Assembly: GCA_946638265.1 (NCBI GenBank)
Contig: CAMPBN010000082.1
Location: forward strand, 1-5,753
Origin: an uncultured Bacillota bacterium
Lineage (GTDB): Bacteria > Bacillota > Clostridia > Peptostreptococcales > Anaerovoracaceae
Length of the DNA stretch: 5,753 bases
Reading direction: 5' to 3'
The position numbers were made by a program, and so were the translations under genes. Shown here one piece after another: positions 4,595 through 5,753 of this stretch (its first letter is position 1; the number at the start of each line of letters is the position of its first letter). The notes under the pieces were generated by a model. That model was not told where the DNA came from. It searched no databases and was given only the letters and a program-made list of their open reading frames with translations.

Positions 4595-5743
4595 ATGGCA
4601 TTTAGAAAATTAAGAGTTCTGATAGTAGATGATTCGCTGCTTTTCAGAGAGACTCTGGCTAGGGAGTTGTCCAAAGACTTTGGTATCGAAGTTATAGGCA
4701 CGGCGGAAGATCCGTATGCAGCCACCAAGCTTATCAATGAGCTTCATCCGGATGTTATCACATTGGATGTGGAAATGCCTAAGATGAGCGGTATAGAGTT
4801 TTTGCGGAGAGTTCTTCCGCAATATCCGCTTCCGATTGTGGTTGTCAGCTCTGTAGCTGAAAATGTTTTTGATGCACTGGATGCCGGTGCTGTGGACTTT
4901 GTCACAAAACCGAGTGCTGAACATGGCGGTATGCCTGCTTTCGTGGCAGATCTCATTATAAAACTAAAAGTGGCAGCCACTGCCAAGGTGCGTCAGCCGA
5001 TGCCAGGGGGCACAACCAGGGCAAGCGGTCAGGTGCCGGGGACTGCTGCATCCGCAGGCGGTATAGGACCTGCACCGACGCCTCTCAATACTTCGGGTTT
5101 GCCCGGTGGGAGCGGCAGCATGGATCCTAACAAATATATTGCCATCGGAGCTTCCACGGGAGGAACGGATGCGCTTTATGCGGTGCTGACAGGGCTTCCT
5201 GCGGATATTCCGGGTATCGTGGTGGTTCAGCATATGCCGACGGGCTTTACCAAGCTTTTTGCGGACAGACTGAATTCCAGCTGTAAATTTGCTGTAAAAG
5301 AGGCGCAGGACGGTGATGTGATACGTCAGGGCCAATGCATAATCGCAGCGGGCGATCATCACCTCAAGGTTCAGCGTAACGGCAGCGGGTATTCCATCAC
5401 CAGCCGTAACGGCGAAAAGGTGAGCGGCCATTGTCCTTCAGTGGATGCGATGTTTACATCCATTGCGGAAAATGCGGATTGCACAAAGTTTATAGGCGTT
5501 ATCCTGACAGGTATGGGCAGGGACGGAGCCGACGGTATGCTTAAGATGCGTAATGCCGGCGCCTACACCATCGGGCAGGATGAAGCAACAGCTATCGTTT
5601 ACGGTATGCCGAAGGTGGCATATGATATAGGAGCTGTTCAGACGCAGCTTCCGCTGCAAAACATTGCGGCAGACATAATAAAACATGCATCGAAAAAGAA
5701 TTTTTTGAAAAATCTTGCAGTATTGATGCGCTTTTTGTTGTAA
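4595..5743 (+). CDS. cheB: CheB, receptor methylesterase/deamidase response regulator
   Basis: CheB removes methyl groups from receptor glutamates (methanol release) and can deamidate glutamines; phosphorylation by CheA activates it. The 382-residue protein has an N-terminal receiver domain (about 6-125) with acidic D12/D13, phosphoacceptor D58 (TLDVEMPKMSG), switch S85 (VVVSS) and K105 (FVTKP). A Gly/Ala/Pro/Thr-rich linker of about 45 residues (about 134-178) follows. The methylesterase domain (about 180-365) carries S187 in GASTGG, H213 in VQHMP and D310 in LTGMGRDGADG, the full Ser-His-Asp triad of the family. The last 17 or so residues (SKKNFLKNLAVLMRFLL) are basic then hydrophobic and go beyond the usual end of CheB, making it slightly longer than E. 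coli (349) or B. subtilis (about 357) CheB. The start at 4595 has GAGGGG at 4579-4584, 10 nt upstream. Only 10 bp follow the stop codon, so what comes next is unknown. Confidence 0.96.
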   Translation: MAFRKLRVLIVDDSLLFRETLARELSKDFGIEVIGTAEDPYAATKLINELHPDVITLDVEMPKMSGIEFLRRVLPQYPLPIVVVSSVAENVFDALDAGAVDFVTKPSAEHGGMPAFVADLIIKLKVAATAKVRQPMPGGTTRASGQVPGTAASAGGIGPAPTPLNTSGLPGGSGSMDPNKYIAIGASTGGTDALYAVLTGLPADIPGIVVVQHMPTGFTKLFADRLNSSCKFAVKEAQDGDVIRQGQCIIAAGDHHLKVQRNGSGYSITSRNGEKVSGHCPSVDAMFTSIAENADCTKFIGVILTGMGRDGADGMLKMRNAGAYTIGQDEATAIVYGMPKVAYDIGAVQTQLPLQNIAADIIKHASKKNFLKNLAVLMRFLL

Positions 5744-5753
5744 AGTGTTCGTG

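Noticed and set aside
4560..4613. 17-codon reading frame (GTG start) overlapping the cheB start
   Set aside because: The start codon overlaps the only purine-rich stretch that could serve it, and the short product is not recognisable.
5694..5753. Terminator or promoter at the end of cheB (A/T runs, TTGCAG-N18-TGTAAA)
   Set aside because: The A/T runs lack a GC-rich stem and lie within the coding frame; the promoter match is weak and only 10 bp remain after the stop codon.

Overview
The window reads as a flagellum and chemotaxis gene cluster from a Gram-positive bacterium of the class Clostridia; the genus cannot be told from the sequence. Three things point that way. CheC and CheD occur together, as in the Bacillus/Clostridium type of chemotaxis. 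The genes have strong purine-rich ribosome binding sites, and one promoter is a near-consensus vegetative type with an extended -10. The gene set also pairs a FapA (DUF342) protein and a PilZ protein with che genes, as flagellar clusters of motile Clostridia often do. All eight genes are on the + strand and tightly packed, and none looks broken.

Layout: 1-575 is the 3' end of a FapA/DUF342 gene, cut by the window edge. 599-1255 encodes a two-domain PilZ (YcgR-like) protein. 1274-2059 encodes a Soj/ParA-type ATPase. 2043-2768 overlaps it by 17 bp and encodes an unusual protein: a short basic N-terminus, an acidic low-complexity linker, a charged helix and a C-terminal ComFB domain. 2796-3443 is cheC and 3440-3934 is cheD, overlapping as ATGA. 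A 108-bp gap at 3935-4042 is the only substantial non-coding stretch. It holds three 9-bp tandem repeats, a promoter, a dyad over the -10 and a hairpin at the predicted transcript start. 4043-4543 is cheW and 4595-5743 is cheB. There is no gene-free stretch above 300 bases.

How the genes fit together: CheW couples receptors to the kinase CheA (not in the window). CheB demethylates receptors, CheD deamidates them, and CheC dephosphorylates CheY-P and binds CheD. These four form most of an adaptation module; CheA, CheR and CheY must lie elsewhere. Upstream, the PilZ and ComFB domains are both families with reported c-di-GMP binding. The ParA ATPase is of a type that positions cargo on the nucleoid, and no ParB accompanies it.

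The most interesting candidate is the ParA/ComFB pair. The ComFB protein has the layout expected of a non-ParB partner: a basic N-terminal peptide, a disordered linker and a folded C-terminal domain. It could therefore link c-di-GMP state to positioning of chemoreceptor arrays or flagella. That is a hypothesis from gene order and domain layout, not something the sequence proves. All family assignments were made by eye from motifs, without database searches.
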